DNA of 64,000 nt from Pyropia haitanensis (taxonomy: Eukaryota > Rhodophyta > Bangiophyceae > Bangiales > Bangiaceae). Location: contig SDUX01000006.1 in assembly GCA_008729055.1 (NCBI GenBank), positions 381,501 to 445,500 of the forward strand, read 5' to 3'. Shown here piece by piece: positions 1-11,307 of this stretch (its first letter is position 1; every line of letters begins with the position of its first letter). The position numbers and the translations under genes were made by a program. The notes beneath the pieces are model-generated. The model saw nothing but the letters and a program-made list of their open reading frames with translations. It was not told the origin of the DNA and searched no databases.

Positions 1-444
1 CCATCGCCGGCGGGGGGGCGGGCGGCGCCACCGGCGGCCGGCCGAGAGGCGCCCCCACCAGTGGCGGCGGCGGCGGCCGGGGTGGCGCCGCCAGAGGGGG
101 TGGGGGTGGCGCCGGCGGGTACGCCGCCGCCCGCCGCCCCTCCCCCCACCGGCGGCGCCATCCCACCACCTCGACCCCCCCCCCGTTCCCCACCCCCACC
201 GTCGCGGGCGCAACAGCCGGCAGCAGGGACCCCGCCCCTCCCCCCCGCCAGCCGCCGACCGCACCGACGCGACGGCGGCGGCCGACACGGCGGCGGCGTC
301 GAGGCCGCCGCCGCGCGTCGCGCGGGCGTGCGCCGCCGCCCGCGCCGCGCGCTCGTCGACGAGCCGCGCGACGCGGCTCGCGTCGGCGGCCGACCCGCCG
401 CCGCCGCCGCCGCCGCTGCCACCGCCGCCGCGGCGCGAGGCCAT
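1..444 (-). CDS. N-terminal part of an unidentified low-complexity protein, runs off left edge
   Basis: An ATG at 444 on the minus strand opens a frame that starts Met-Ala-Ser-Arg-Arg, passes through a poly-Gly stretch and continues into an Ala/Arg/Val-rich segment with charged residues (for example a VARLVDERAARAAA-like helix-former). The composition resembles coding regions elsewhere in the window. Further left the frame becomes Cys/Arg-rich after a G run near 240; reading one base differently there gives a smoother Pro/Val/Gly-rich continuation, as in other genes here. No domain is recognisable in the part that lies inside the window, so function cannot be stated. It would be divergent from the VHS-GAT gene starting at 1863. 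Confidence 0.33.
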   Translation of the reverse strand, partial: MASRRGGGGSGGGGGGGSAADASRVARLVDERAARAAAHARATRGGGLDAAAVSAAAVASVRSAAGGGEGRGPCCRLLRPRRWGWGTGGGSRWWDGAAGGGRGGGRRRTRRRHPHPLWRRHPGRRRRHWWGRLSAGRRWRRPPPRRRW

Positions 445-1299
445 GGCGGGTACCGCCGCGGCCGCCGCCGCGGCTGAGGGCGCTCGCCGCCGCGGCTGAG
501 GGCGCTCGCCGCCGGTGGAGAGGGGGGGGGGGGGAAGGCGTTGGGGGTGGGCGATTGTGAAGGTTGAGGGCGTATGGGGGAAAAAGGGGAGAGCAAAGGG
601 GGGGGGGGGCGGGACGACGGGGCTGTAGCGCTTCGCAGCGAGCCCGGGCGCGCGCCGACGAGAAAGGTCGCGGTCGTGACGAGGGCGGCGCCTTCGTAGC
701 GACGACTAGCGACTAACGCGCGCAACAAGACGGCGCGAGGCGGTACCGGCAATGTACCGATTGTACCGAACACCGGGGTGGCCGCCCCAGCGTGCAAAGC
801 CGATCCCCCATTCTTGGTCCTGTCCCCGCACTTTTCGCCAAGTTTTGCTTTTTCCACAAGCCGACAGGCAACCGCCGCACCGCCCCCCCCCCCCCTCTCC
901 CTCCACGCGCGGCCGCGACGACGCGCTGGTCACCGTACAATTTTCAGCCGGCCTGGCTGAGTCAACTTTGGCTCGTCTGCCGTCCCGCCGCCGTGCCTCT
1001 TGCACCGCCGCCCGCCGACGCGGCGGGCGGCGGCCGCCCTTTTTTTTTTCACCTGCGCGGAGGGGGAGGGGGGAGGCCGGCCGCGCGCTGGCGGCGGGTG
1101 GCCAGGTGTGCAGCGTGAGGGGCGCCGTGGCGGCGGCGGTGGTGGCCCCCGCCCCGCGCCCCCCGCGCCCCCCGCGCCGCCCCACGCCCGCCGCCGCCGC
1201 GGTGGCCAACCCGGTCGGCCGCCGCGCCGCCCGGTCGGTGCCGCGCCGGCACAACCGCATTGCCCGGCGCCCCCCCTCCCGCCCCTCCCGCTTTCCGCC

Positions 1300-1334
<35 letters not shown>

Positions 1335-1862
1335 CCGCCCCTCTTGCCCTTCCCCCCAACCTCTTCCCCGCCCTCGCGTGGGTGGTGCGGTACGCGCGCG
1401 CGCCCCCACCGCCGGTGTGCCCGTCGGCCGCCCTGCGCGACCGGTCGCTCCCCCCCCCCCCTCCCCGCCGCCTACCCTCGTCGCCCCCCCGGTTACCCCC
1501 CCACCGTGCATCCGCCGTCGTGTGGTGGGCTGCTGACCCCGCCAAGGCGTTTGGGCCGGGGAGGGGAGGGGGGGGGGGGAAGGTGCGCCGTGGCCACCCC
1601 GCCGCCGCGTTCCCCGCCGCCAGACGCCGCCGCGCCGCCGCGGCCGTGCGATCGCGGCGGGTGTGGGGGTGGCGGGCGGGGAGGGGGATCACGCGCACGC
1701 GGCGTCGCGCCCCACCGCGGCTCGCACGCCGCGGCGGCGTGTGGACGCGGCGGGTGGCGGCCACCCCCGTTGGTCCCGTCCCGCCCTGCCCCTCACCCAG
1801 TGCCCCCTCCCACCTCGTAGCTCCCCCCCGCGCGTCGCGGCTTCCCCCCCTTGCACGCCCTC
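445..1862. other. Intergenic region with a 33-base C homopolymer
   Basis: No convincing gene. The open frames here are Arg/Pro/Gly-rich and occur on both strands, as expected from GC-rich sequence without stops. An uninterrupted run of 33 C lies at 1301-1333, with many shorter G and C runs around it. The region separates two divergent genes and presumably holds their promoters; no TATA-like element was recognised. Confidence 0.6.
465..508. repeat. 22-bp tandem repeat, two copies
   Basis: A 22-bp unit beginning ccgccgcggctgagg is present twice in direct succession (465-486 and 487-508), just upstream of the putative minus-strand start at 444. The copies are identical. Confidence 0.8.
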
Positions 1863-4489
1863 ATGTCGTACACCACGTCGGCGAGTGGCGGCGGCGGCGG
1901 GCGGCTGCAGCCGACGCCGACCGCCGCGGGGAGCACCTTCTCCCGCCCCATCCCGACCTCCTCCTCGTACACGTCGACCGCGTCGGGCGGCGCCGCCGCC
2001 ACCGCCTACATCCCGCCGTCGTCGTTGGACGGTGCCAATGGCGGCGGTGGTGGCGGTGGTGGCGGCGGTGGCAGCGGCAGCGGCGGAGGGAGTGGCCGTG
2101 GCGGTGGTGGCGGCGGTGGCGGCGGCAGCGGCAGCGGCGTCCTCGACGTGACGGGCTACATCCCGCCGGCGAATGGCAGCGGCGCGCGGTCGGCCGAGGC
2201 GGCGGCGATGGGCGGCGCCGGCGGGCTGGTGCGGAACCAAGAGTTTGTTACGCGCATCGTGGTGCTGGTGGACGAGGCGACCGAGGCGGGCGTGGCGGAG
2301 AGCGTGGCGGAGAAGAAGCGCGTCGCGCTCGTGCGCATCGTGCTGGCCGAGCCGGGCGGCGGTCAGGCGGTGATGTTTGCCATCCGCAAGCGCCTCAAGT
2401 CCATGGATGAGGTGCCCGTGCTCAACGCGCTGACGCTCCTCGACGAGCTGATGCGGACGTGCCCGTTTTTCTACCGCTTTGTCGCGTCGGAAAAGGTGTT
2501 TCGGCGGATGTGGCGGTTTGTGGTGCCCGACTACAAGGAGAGCGTCAAGGGCAAGGTGTTTAAGAAGAGCGTCTTTGACGGCCGCACGCCGGGCGGCCGC
2601 ACGCAGGCCGCGGAGCGGGTGCTCATCCTCATCCGCGCCTGGGCCGAGACGCTGTCGACGATGTTTCGGCAGCGGTTTGACCCGGCCGCGGGCTTCCTCA
2701 TTGAGCGGTACAACAATAAGCGCACCAAGATTGCGTTCCCGCCGGTGCCCCCGTCGGAGCTCCCGTGGGTGTGCCCCATCCAGACGACGGTGGACGTGTC
2801 GTCGTCTCGGAGCGGGCGGGGGCCGCCCGGCCGCTCGGCGTCGGCGCCAGGCGCGCGGTCATCGTCGGCGGGGCCCGCCGCGGGGCTGCCGCCCAACTTG
2901 TCGCTGACAGAGGTGGAGAACACGGTGACGCTGTTTGAAAACATGCTGGAGAAGGCGTCGGGCGCGGAGGAGGTGAAGGGCGACGTGTTTACGGACCTCG
3001 CCACCCGCTGCCAGGTCATTTACGACAACATGCACCAGCTGGCCGTGTCGATGGAGCAGGAGGGGGAGGTGGCACGGGCGTCCCGCACGGGCGAGCGCCT
3101 GCGCAACGTGCTGTCGGTGCATCGGGAGGCGGTGGAGACGGGGCGGCTGGCGCCGATTAGCCACATCCCGGTGGTGAACATGGACTCGGATATGGACGAC
3201 CCGTCGAGCGACGATGACATTTACGATGCACGGCCGCTGCCGCCGCCGCCGCTGCAGCCGTACGGGGTGGACGAGGAGGAGGAGCGCCGGGAGCGGGAGG
3301 CGGCGCACAAGAAGGCGGTGCGCAAGGAGAAGGAGCGTAAGGAGAAGGAACGGGAAAAGGAACGGGAGAAGGAGCGGCGGAAAAAGGACAAGGCCAAGGA
3401 GGAGCGCAAAGCCAAGAAGGAGGCGGGCATGCTGGTTGTGGTGGATGCCTCGGATGGCGCCGGCAAGTCGTCGGCACGGCGGGACAAGAAGGCCAAGAAG
3501 AAAAAGGATGACAGCAGCGACTCGGATGACAGCGGTCAGGGGGCCAAGGCGTCGTCAAGCCGCCGCAAGGGCGGCGGCGGCAGCAAGTCCGGCGCCGTTG
3601 CCGACCCGTTTGCGATGTTGGCCGAGCGCTACAACACGGCGGCCACCTCCACTTCCACGGACACGATTGACGTGACGACCGCGGCGATGGGCAATGTGTC
3701 TTTGCAAGGGCAGCAGCAGTCCCAGATGGGTGGCGCACCCGGGATGATGTTTGCCAACCCCTACTCGACGTACGTCCCCCCCCAGTGCCGCAAATGAGTC
3801 ACTACCCGCAGCAGTCGATGCGGGGGCAGCCACAAGGCATGCAGCAGCCGGGGATGCAGCAACAGGTGGGGCAGCAGCTGCAGATGGCGGGCGGCCAGGG
3901 GATGGTGTCACAGCAGCAAGCTAGCGTGTATGGGGGTTTCAACCCGGCGGCAGCTGCGGCGGCAGCCTACCAGACAGTGGACCCAGCGACGGCGGCGGCA
4001 GCCTACCAGTCTGTCAACCCTGCCATGTACGCGACGCAGATGCAGATGTACGGCTCCGTGGCGTACGGCAACAACCCGTACGCGACGGGGGGTGGCGGCG
4101 GCAGCGGCGGGGTGCCGCCGCAGCCCCGGACGCAGCAGTATGGCGTGAATCCGTACGCGGCAGCGCCGGGGATGGCCAACCCGTACGCAACGGCGGCGGC
4201 GTACAACAGCTTTGCGGTGGCCCCTGGGGGGCTACCCAACCCCCCTCAGCAGCAGCAGCAGCAGCAACGCCCGCAGCAGCCTTCATCCGGCCCCCCCCCG
4301 CCGTACCCCGGGCGGCCTCCTGCCGGGGCGCCGCCGGCGCCTGGCAACCCTTATGGCATGTACTCGACCTTTGCGGGCGCCGGCGTGTCGGCCGCCGGCG
4401 CGTTTGGGCAGCCGCCACCGCCACCACCACCCTACCCGCCGGGGGCGATGAACGGGGGGCAGCCGCCGCCACCCCCGCCACCACAGTGA
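1863..4489 (+). CDS. VHS-GAT domain protein (TOM1-like/TOL), copy 1
   Basis: Endosomal sorting adaptor of the TOM1/TOL type, which in plants and animals binds ubiquitinated cargo ahead of ESCRT-I. The ATG at 1863 is the first in frame and is followed by a Ser/Gly-rich leader. A VHS domain spans roughly residues 121-305 (motifs VPVLNALTLLDELMRTCP and FLIERYNNKRTKI), and a GAT three-helix domain about 346-430. Then come an acidic stretch, a long Lys/Glu/Arg coiled-coil-like segment, a DPFAMLAERYN motif, and a Gln/Pro/Tyr-rich tail with repeated NPYA and YQ..NP motifs. The frame breaks in a run of 8 C at 3776-3783; one more C joins the frames smoothly and gives about 875 residues. The domain assignment is strong; the tail model depends on the correction. 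A full-length paralogue lies at 11308-15507. Confidence 0.85.
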
Positions 4490-5426
4490 CGAGGCGCGTG
4501 CGGGGTGTAGCTAGCTTGTAGTTTGGGCACGGGAGCAGCATTTCTTCCCTCTGCCACCTGTCCCGTTGGGTCGGTGGCACTGTTCATTTATTTCGTCCCA
4601 CTTACGACTGGGCTCGCCCACGGGACCATCACTGGCCCGCTTGTTTTTTTTTGCCGTCATGGTCGCTGCGCGGTCGCCACGTGAGGGTCCGCAGCAGCAG
4701 TACCGTGACTGCAGGCGGCAGCGGTCGCGGCAGCCACTGCTTGGGTGTATCCGTAGCGGGGTGCACACGAAACTGGCGATGTCGGCGGCGGCCACCGCCA
4801 GCAACAGTAGCGGCTACAGCCGCAGTCACAGCCGTCACGGCGGCCGCGGCGGCCGTGGCCGTCGCGACAACGCCCGTCCCGGTAGCCGCACCTTACGACG
4901 CGTCGGCCACGCTGAGGCACGCCGTGACCGACAGCACGCGTGACCGCGGCGGCTATCGCCACTTCCGCACCGGCGCCAAGTGTCGTCACCCCCAGCCAAC
5001 ATCCGCCATCCCCCGTTGTGTTCGTGACCGCCGCCCCGTGGCCGCCGCCGCTACCACGTGAAACATGGCCTGCTTGGGGCGAACTTTCTGGGTAACTCCA
5101 CGCTAACTTCCCTCTGCGTGGGAAAATCGCCGAACACTTGTCCGACCAATCTCCCTCAAGCTACTATAATTATTGGGTGTCTGAAATTTCGGTGGAGCTC
5201 GGATCCGCAGATGCGTGATCCCACACGGTGCACGGCAAGTCACGTGCCACCGTGGATTGGCCTTAGCGTTCTCGGTGGCAGCTGCTCGCGGGCGTGAGCG
5301 ACGTTCTCGCCCGGTGCCCGCATCGCCACCCGCCCGCCCACCTCGGCTACCCGCAGACCGCTGTGCCGACCCTTCCCCCAGACGCCCACTCCGCGAGCCG
5401 TCCCGCCTCCGTCTCCGCTTTTTCTG
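4490..5426. other. Intergenic region, probable promoter of the peroxiredoxin gene
   Basis: No gene seen. The first half would hold the 3' end of the VHS-GAT transcript. The only AT-rich patch is near 5160-5180 and contains a TATAATTATT stretch at 5164-5173, 254-263 bases upstream of the peroxiredoxin ATG; that it is a promoter element is a guess. Confidence 0.5.
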
Positions 5427-6367
5427 ATGGCGTTTGTCGCTGCCCCCGGCTCGGCCACCCCCGCCGCTGCCGCCGCCGCGCCCGCCACCGCGCTGCGGCC
5501 GGCGGTCGCGTCTGCGTTCGTCGCTCGCCCCGCCCGCCACGCGCGGCTGCCAGGTGTGGCACCGCCGCCGCGGGTGACCGCTGCGGCTGTCGTGCAGATG
5601 GCGATGGCGGTGGGCGCGCCCGCGCCGCCGTTTACGCTGCCTACCGACGGGGGGGGGGAGCTGAGCCTGGCGGACCTGCGCGGCAAGAAGGTCGTGCTCT
5701 ATTTTTGTACGTTTTTTCGGTTTTTGTTGTTGCTTCCTGTCGCGCTGTATGGATCCCTGCGCGCTTTCTGGATTTGAGGGAGCAGCACAAGGGGGGCTGG
5801 CGGGGGTGGTGGGGGGTGATGATGGAGGTATTCGGCCGGTTTGTGCTGGTGGGGGGGTGTATGGCGCACGCACGGTGCTAACTGGACCTGGCGGTTGCCT
5901 TTGGTTTGTGTATGGTACATACATTTGGTATCCTTGCACCGTTGGTGTGGCGGTCTCCTTCCGCTCCCCTCCCACCCCCCCCCGCCCTTCCCCCTCTTGT
6001 GCCGTTCCCAGACCCCCGCGACGACACCCCCGGCTGCACGATCGAGGCGCAGGGCTTCCGCGACGCGGCGGACCGCCTGTCGGCCGCGGGCGCCGTCGTC
6101 GTTGGCGTCAGCGGGGACTCGGTCGAGTCGCACGACGCGTTCAAGGCCAAGTACGGGCTCAACTTTGCGCTCGCGTCGGACGAGGCCAAGACGATGCTCG
6201 AGGCGTACGGCGTGTGGCAGCTGCGGCAGCGGGCGGGCAAGGAGTTTTGGGGCGTCGTCCGCTCCACGTTTGTCATTGACGGGGAGGGGGTGGTGGCCCG
6301 CGAGTGGCGTGCCGTTACCGTCGACGGGCACGTGGAGGAGGTGGTGTCGTTTGTGGAGAGCATGTGA
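5427..6367 (+). CDS. PRXQ: Peroxiredoxin Q, plastid-type, one intron
   Basis: Thiol peroxidase of the bacterioferritin-comigratory/PrxQ family, reducing peroxides in the plastid. Two exons, 5427-5706 and 6012-6367, join across a GT..AG intron (5707-6011) to restore the family motif YPRDDTPGCT, giving 211 residues. The Ala/Arg-rich first 55-60 residues lack acidic residues and look like a plastid transit peptide. The mature part starts near VGAPAPPFTLP and continues through LRGKKVVLYF, the peroxidatic Cys in PGCT, and STFVIDGEGVV. Five residues after that Cys, where 2-Cys PrxQ enzymes carry the resolving Cys, this protein has Gln (CTIEAQ), so it should act as a 1-Cys type. Its 3' end converges on the GRAM-VASt gene. 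Confidence 0.92.
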
Positions 6368-6798
6368 GGGGGGGGAGGGGGCGGCGGTGGCAGCACACGG
6401 ATGGATGCGCGCGTGTGGGGCGGCCGCGTGGGGGAGGGGTAGCGGTCCGTGGACGGCCGCTGTGGCTCGTGCGGACTGGCGACGCACGGCGTTTGGTGGG
6501 GGGGGGGCTGGGGGGCGAGGGTCCTGCGCGTGAGGAGTGCAGCACGGCACCCCGCGATGGGTTGCTGGCCGTGTGTACACACAGCTTGCGTTGAAGTACC
6601 GGGCGTTTGCAACCTGTGCCGTGGCACCCTTTGGGAGCGGCACCACCCGCCATCCACTTTCCGTCTGCGTTTGATGACGATGTTGGCCACGGCGCTGTAG
6701 TAGCCGCGCACGGTCGGCCCCAGGCAGGCGAGCAACGATTTGGGCAGAGGGGACCAGTCAGACACACCATAAAAAATACACCGGTGACGACCGGCCTC
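6368..6798. other. Intergenic region between convergent 3' ends
   Basis: 431 bases between the stops of the peroxiredoxin gene (+) and the GRAM-VASt gene (-). A short A-rich stretch (cataaaaaatacacc, near 6767-6781) may serve polyadenylation. No coding sequence is recognised. Confidence 0.6.
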
Positions 6799-7006
6799 TC
6801 ACCCCCCCACGGCCACGCACGCGGCCGGCCCGCCCCCCCACAGCAGCCCCGCCGCGCCCGCCACCGCGGCAGCCGCCGCCACGCCCGCAACGCCAACGCC
6901 AACGCCCGCCACAAACGCCGCCACGTCCCGGCGCGGCAGCCACGACGCCGCGCCGGCCACCACCGACGGCGGCGACGGGGGAAAGGCCCGCCGCCCACCG
7001 TCGCCC

Positions 7007-7047
<41 letters not shown>

Positions 7048-9416
7048 TGCAGCGGTGGGCGCGCCGGCGGTCGCGGCGGTCGCGGCGGCGGCGGCACCGT
7101 CGGTGGCGTTGCGGGGCGGCTCGGGCCACGCCAGCGCCGCCCGCGTGGCCCGCCGAGGGGGCACGGCGGCGGCCGCGCCGCCGCCGCCGCCGCCGCGGCC
7201 GCGCGAGACCCCGTCGCCGCCATCCTTGTCCCCGCCGCCGCCGCCGCCACCGCCGGCCGCTGCTGCCGTCGCCGCCAGCCCGGCGTTTGGGCCCCACGAG
7301 AAGGTGGACGACCGAGTCCGCGCGTGACGCCGGTGGGGGGCGGCCGCGGCGGCCGCGGCGGCCGCAATGGGCACCGTAGGCGACGTCGTGGCCGTCGCCG
7401 TGGCGGTCCCGTCGCCGCCCGCCGGTGCCAGGCGGGCCGGCCGACCCGGGGAAACCCCCGGCGCGGCCGCCCCTCCCGCCTCTTCCCTCCCTGGGGGCCC
7501 CCCGACGGCACGGTCGGCAGCCTTCCCGCTCTCCTCGCCACCTTGCCCGCCACCGCTGGCGTGGCCACCCTTGCCGTCGTCTTTACCCTCGCCGCCGCCA
7601 CCGCCACCCCCACCCCCACTATCGTCGCCGCCTGCCACGGCGGCCGCCCGCCGGCCTGGAGGCCGCCCGCGCGCCGCGCGCCGCGCCGCCGCCTCGCTGC
7701 GGCGCGCCTCTCGGCGTGCCTCCTGGCGCGCTTGCCGACGCGCCTGCCGGCGCGCCGCGGCGGCCTCGTCGGCGGCCGCCGCCGCGGCGGCGGCGTCGGC
7801 CACCCACGTGGCCGCGGCGGCGAGCAGGGCGGCCGCCGAGTCGGTCGCGCCCGCGACGGCGCCCCGCTCAATGCGGCCCGTCGGCGTCAGCCTGCCAACC
7901 TTGGCCGCCACAAACGTCACCCCCACCGACGCGGAGAGGGTGCAGGAGCCCCCCCCCCCCCCGGCGGTGCCACCCGCACCACCCCCGTCGCCGTCGGTGA
8001 GCGTAAACGCCAGCCGCACCCGAAAGGCCGACCCAAACGGCGCGTCCAGGGAGTGCATGGCCATGTCCACCCGCACCCCCCCGGGCGGCGCGCACAGGCT
8101 GTGCTCCTCCTCCACCCGCGTCGACGCCGGCCCGATGCGCATCGTCAGCGCCTTGGTGTACGTCACCGACCGCGCCGGGTGGGTGCCGCCCGGCGGGACG
8201 GACCACTCTGGGGGGATGGCCAGCGACGCCTTGCCGCGGCTGGTGTAGAGGGTGTAGAGAAAGTCGGGGGTGCCAAAGAGGGCGCCAAACGCCGCGGCCG
8301 CCGACAGCGGCAGCGTCACGGGCGGGAGCGTCACGGGGGTGCCGTCAGAGAGGGGCGCGGCGGGGGACGGGGGGGGCGGCGCGCCGGGGGGGCCCGCCCA
8401 CACGGGGCCCCCGGCAGAGTCTGCAAAGAGGCCGCCCGCGCCAACAGCGGCGGCCGACGATAGCGCGGAGCCGCTGGCCTCTGAAGACGCTGACGACTCT
8501 GTCCCAGACGGGCTGCCATCGTCCGTGTCGTCCTCGGCGGGGGCGGCATCGGCACTCGAGCCAGACGCCGACTCTGTCCCAGACGCCGACTCGGACAGGG
8601 TCGTCGCACCGAGCGTGCCCGCCGCCGCGGCGGCAGGCGCGGCCGCTGCTGCCGGCGCGGGCGCGGCGGGCGGCGCGGCCGGCGCTGCCGGCGGCGGCGC
8701 GGCCGCCGGCTCGGCGGCCGGCGCGGCGGCGACCACCGCCTGCTCCGCATCCTCCCCGTCTGGCTCGGCCGCCGTCGCCGCGGCCGCCGCCGCCACCGCC
8801 GGGGCAGTCGCGGGCGCGGCGGCCGGCGGCGGCAGCGGCGGCGGCTGCCACGGGCCGCCGGTGCCATTGGCGGCCGGGGCGACCCCCCCCCCCCCCCCCC
8901 CCCCCCCACCCCCCCCTTCCACGGCGAGGCGGTCCCCCCCCCCCTCGGCAGGGTCCGTCCACGCGTCGACAGCGTCGCGGCCCCCTCCCCCCCCCCCCCC
9001 GACGACCGCCCGCTCGGCAGCAGCCGCTCCACCGCCCCCCGCAGCGGCGTGACGGCCGCCCCCACCACCGCCCGGGAGGTGGTGGACAGCACCTCGTGCA
9101 CGCGCCCGCGCTCCACGCACTCCTCCGTCGTTGCGCACGGCGGGGCGGCGGCGCCCGCGGCCACCGCCGCCGCCGCAGCGTCCACGTCAACGCCGGCGGG
9201 CGGGTCGTCGGCACCCCCCCCCCCAGCGACGCGCCGCTCCCCGCCGCCGCCACCGTCGCGGCGGCCGCGTCCGCGCCCGCCGCCGCCGCCGCCGCCGTCG
9301 CCGCCACCGCGGCGCGGACGCGGCAGAGGGTGGCCTCCCGGTGGAGGAGGCTCCCAAACACCCACTCGTCCGCGTCACCGCCGCCGTCTGCCCACGACGC
9401 CCCCGAGTCCGAGTCG

Positions 9417-9449
<33 letters not shown>

Positions 9450-9792
9450 CCTGGCGCCCCCGGCGCCGCCGGTGCCGCCGCCGCCGCCGCCGCGGGCGCC
9501 GCGACGACCGCCACGCGGATCGCGCCCGCCGGGAGGAGCCCCGGCCGCTTGGTCACGCCGCGCACGCCCGCGAGCGGGATGGCCACCCGCGTGACGCGGC
9601 CGAGCAGCCGCGCGTGGAAGCGGAGGTGGGTGGAGGTGAGCACGAGGCGGCCCTGCAGGAGCGGCGGCAGCGCGCCGCGGCGGGCCAGCGCCGCCGCCCA
9701 CGACGCGGTGATCGTCTCGCCGGGGGGGAGGTGGAGCTTGGCGGCGAGGCCCGCGGGGGGGGGGCGGGGGGGATGACGCCCAGGCTCCCCAT
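6799..9792 (-). CDS. GRAM-VASt domain protein with C-terminal membrane anchor (GRAMD1/Lam/VAD1-like)
   Basis: Members of this family sit at ER membrane contact sites and move sterols or bind phospholipid. The chosen start is the ATG at 9792 in good context (ccaccATGG), only about 15 codons before a GRAM domain (residues ~16-154, LAAKLHLPPGE ... LTSTHLRFHARLLGRV ... ADEWVFGSLLHREA). A long Ala/Ser-rich linker follows. A VASt domain spans about residues 494-640 (FLYTLYTSRGKASLAIPPEW, VTYTKALTMRIG, TRVEEEHSL). The tail has an Arg-rich helix and a hydrophobic anchor about 25 residues from the end. Three frame changes occur in G/C runs (9755-9764, 9214-9224, 8987-9000); each is explained by one missing base. 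The corrected length is about 998 residues. Order and spacing of domains match the family. Confidence 0.75.
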
Positions 9793-11307
9793 GGTGGGGG
9801 TGGGGGGGGGGTGGCTCCCCAGCGGAGCGGGCGGGGGTGCGGTCTCCCCAAAGGTGGGGGTGGGGTTGGTGTCTCCCCAACAGGAGGGGGTGGGGGCGGT
9901 GGCGCCCCAGAGGAGTGCGGCGGGGTGGGGGCGGTGGCGGGAAAAGGGGGCGTCGACCGTTGGTGCCCCGTACGCTGCCAAGGCAGGGTGGACAGGCAGG
10001 AATGGGGGGCAGACGGGAATGGAGGGTGTCGACCACCCGCGGCCGCGCCGCCGCGCGCACCGCCTCGCGAGGCGACGGCGCCTCCCCCCCCTCCTCGCCG
10101 GCCGGCGGTGCGTGCAGCGATGACGGCCGCGCGGGGGTGGCGCCGCGGCGGCCACATGTGCACAGGCGGGGGGTGCACGGCGCCGTGGCGGCGGCGCGGG
10201 GCGGCACCGCCACAGCCGCCGCCGTGCCGTGCCGGCGTCGCCCCCGCCGCCGCCGCCGCCGGCACGCGGCGCGCACCGCCGCCGCGCTCCCCGTGCATAC
10301 AGCACACGGGGAGCGGGCGGTTGGGGGGTGGGATGGAGGCTCGGGATTCCGCGTGAGCAACGTCAAGGGGGGGGGGGGGGGGGCCCGCCCGGGGCGGCCA
10401 CCGCGTCGCGTCTGGCACCGCCACCGGCCGGCCACCGCCACCGCACGCGCCAGCACCTACCTCCCCCCCCCCGCCGGGGTGGCACCCGCCGGCGCGGCGT
10501 ATGTTTGTGCCGCCCAGCGGGGGCTGACGTGGAGGCGGCGGCCGGTGCCGCACGGGCGACCCACGTTACACTGTAGCGGGCGGGACGGGCGTCGGCCCGC
10601 GCGCGGCCGCGGCGGCTGCTGATCTGCGCGGCCGCCAATGGGCGCGCGGCCGGCGGGCGGCCGCGGCCGCGGCCGCCACAGGGCGTGGCGGTTTTGCACG
10701 CGCGGCCACGCGCCGGGCGTGCGGTGCGCGGCGGGCCACCAGGGGCGACGGTCTGGGCGGTGGCGGTGGCGGTGGCGGTCCGACTGGCACTGGCGGGGTG
10801 GGGGGGGGGGGGGGGGGGGGGGGAGGGGGCGCGGGTCCCCAGTCCAGCCCTGCATGGGCGGCGCGCCCGTCGCCGCCGACGGCGCGGGCGTGGCGGACCG
10901 ACGCTGCCCGCGCGCGGCGGCCGCGGTCGGGCGGCGGCAGCGGCGGCGGGCGTGGCTGCCGCGCCGACCCCCACACGCCGCGACGCTCGACACGCGGCGG
11001 GTTGGAGGCTGCGGTTCCCCGCCGACACCAGGCGCACGCAACGCGGGTCCGGAGCGTGGCTGGTACAGGTGGGCTTGGAGAGGACAAAAACGGAAGAGAG
11101 AGACGGCACAACGACAGAGACAGGCCCAACTGGAGCGGAGACACAACCGGAGATCCGAAAAAAAAAAAAAAAGAGAAAAGGGAAGCACCCATCCGCCCAC
11201 GGCGGGTCCCGCATGACCGCGTCCGCTCCCATTAAAAAAAAAAACAAAAAAAAAAACAAAGCGCGGGAACGGTCGCAACCGAGGTGGTGCGGTCACAACC
11301 GAGGGAA
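9793..11307. other. Intergenic region between two minus-strand genes
   Basis: Presumed promoter of the GRAM-VASt gene and 3' flank of VHS-GAT copy 2. Open frames here are Arg/Pro/Gly-rich shadows on both strands. Near 11159-11172 and 11234-11260 there are long A runs on the plus strand (T runs in the transcript of the gene to the right), close to its stop. G homopolymers occur at 10367-10382 and 10799-10823. No gene seen. Confidence 0.55.

Noticed and set aside
706..1764. Long overlapping open frames on both strands with Arg/Pro/Gly-rich translations
   Set aside because: Typical of GC-rich DNA with few stop codons; no domains, frames on both strands equally long, and non-ATG starts.
3776..4489. 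Treating the VHS-GAT tail as a separate second gene starting at the Met in the next frame
   Set aside because: The paralogue has the same tail in continuity with its VHS-GAT part, and one base in an 8-C run joins the frames.
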